6,095 nucleotides of DNA. Source: Candidatus Cloacimonadota bacterium. Lineage in GTDB: Bacteria; Cloacimonadota; Cloacimonadia; Cloacimonadales; TCS61. Shown here one piece after another: positions 5,672 through 6,095 of the stretch. A program made the position numbers and the translations under genes. Below the pieces are notes generated by a model. It was not told the DNA's origin. It was given only the letters and a program-made list of their open reading frames with translations, and did not search any database. The number at the start of each line of letters is the position of its first letter. The stretch's first letter is position 1. The stretch lies in the NCBI GenBank assembly GCA_014382915.1, contig JACNIV010000009.1, positions 1,952-8,046 of the forward strand. The letters are read 5' to 3'.

Positions 5672-6095
5672 CAATATTCCAACAGGTTCCTTAATTGCTC
5701 TGTATCCAGATTTTTTATCACACTTTGTCCGCCATCAATAATATGTTCGAACATATCTTTTTTATTTTGTTGCAGATCCAATATTTTTTCTTCTATCGTG
5801 CCTTTGGTAATGATCTTATAAACCATCACCTTCCTGGTTTGACCTATACGGTGTGCCCTATCGATAGCCTGGTTCTCTCCCATCGGATTCCACCACGGGT
5901 CAACAATTATCACCGTATCGGCAGATATAAGATTCAAACCATAACTACCTGTTTTCAAACTTATAAGGAACGCACGGATATTGTTATTATTATTGAAGTT
6001 ATCTATTACCTTCTGTCGATTCCTGGTGGAGCCATCCATGTATTCGTAGGCAACTTTCTCTTTATTCAACATCTCTTTCAATACTTGTAACATCT
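5671..6095 (-). CDS. SNF2-family DEAD-like helicase/ATPase, C-terminal end (5' part outside the window)
   Basis: The 140 residues in view, starting from an internal methionine at 6093, are the end of the second RecA-like domain of an SNF2/Rad54-type ATPase. These are ATP-driven DNA translocases that remodel nucleoprotein complexes. Visible are the motif IV-V region YMDGSTRNRQKVIDNF, motif V GSYGLNLISADTVIIVDPWW and motif VI ENQAIDRAHRIGQTRKV with its arginine finger region. The family tail TIEEKILDLQQNKKDMFEHI follows, and the protein ends LDTEQLRNLLEY. Where many relatives have LKAGGxGLNLT, this has LKTGSYGLNLI. A run of five asparagines (FNNNNNI) comes from an AAT-rich stretch around 5985-6000. 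The reading frame stays open to the right edge, so the N-terminal RecA domain and any zinc-finger (SWIM) or accessory domain lie outside. It ends in TGA directly at the base of a hairpin, ahead of yigZ. Bacterial SNF2 proteins of this type are widespread and not diagnostic of a defence system. Confidence 0.93.
   Translation of the reverse strand, partial: MLQVLKEMLNKEKVAYEYMDGSTRNRQKVIDNFNNNNNIRAFLISLKTGSYGLNLISADTVIIVDPWWNPMGENQAIDRAHRIGQTRKVMVYKIITKGTIEEKILDLQQNKKDMFEHIIDGGQSVIKNLDTEQLRNLLEY

Noticed and set aside
5980..6005. AAT trinucleotide run inside the helicase gene as a possible microsatellite
   Set aside because: It is only about five Asn codons, interrupted by AAC, and stays in frame. 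It is too short to be a convincing contingency repeat.
5671..6095. SNF2 helicase as part of a phage-defence island (for example DISARM-like)
   Set aside because: No methyltransferase, nuclease, DUF1998 or other defence gene is present. The neighbour is yigZ, and stand-alone SNF2 proteins of this type are common in bacteria.

Overview
The window looks like a chromosomal stretch from an anaerobic, moderately AT-rich bacterium. The evidence for anaerobic life is an electron-transfer flavoprotein alpha subunit fused to a two-cluster ferredoxin domain, a fusion typical of anaerobes that use flavin-based electron bifurcation. The LepA switch I region reads ERERGITIKSHAIRM, a wording I associate with the Bacteroidota/Chlorobi/Cloacimonadota side of bacteria. 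A Cloacimonadota-like uncultured lineage would fit, but this placement is inference and not secure. All stop codons in use (TAA, TAG, TGA) fit the standard code.

Layout. Positions 1-1765 (minus strand) hold lepA (elongation factor 4), which runs off the left edge about a dozen codons before its expected end. Positions 1766-1928 are a divergent control region with candidate promoters on both strands and a 14-bp palindrome over the ribosome binding site of the rightward unit. Positions 1929-5008 (plus strand) are a probable three-gene operon: ferredoxin-EtfA, an amidohydrolase of unknown substrate, and queE (7-carboxy-7-deazaguanine synthase). The first two genes are 9 bp apart and in the same reading frame, separated by one amber stop. 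queE meets yigZ tail to tail with a 4-bp overlap of stop codons, and a bulged hairpin with a T-rich tract sits on that junction. Positions 5005-6095 (minus strand) hold yigZ (IMPACT family) downstream of the C-terminal end of an SNF2-family helicase that enters from the right edge. A 15-bp-stem hairpin made of two near-identical 16-bp units lies between these two.

How the genes may work together. lepA, yigZ and the helicase are housekeeping-type genes with no obvious link to the central operon. The central operon is the unusual part: an ETF alpha subunit without its beta subunit beside it, a subtype-III metal-dependent hydrolase/deaminase, and an isolated queE. No pathway joining these three is evident. 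I found no RNA genes, CRISPR arrays, insertion sequences or phage genes. The most noteworthy items are the orphan ferredoxin-EtfA, the uncharacterised amidohydrolase in tight linkage with it, and the repeat-built hairpin between the helicase gene and yigZ.
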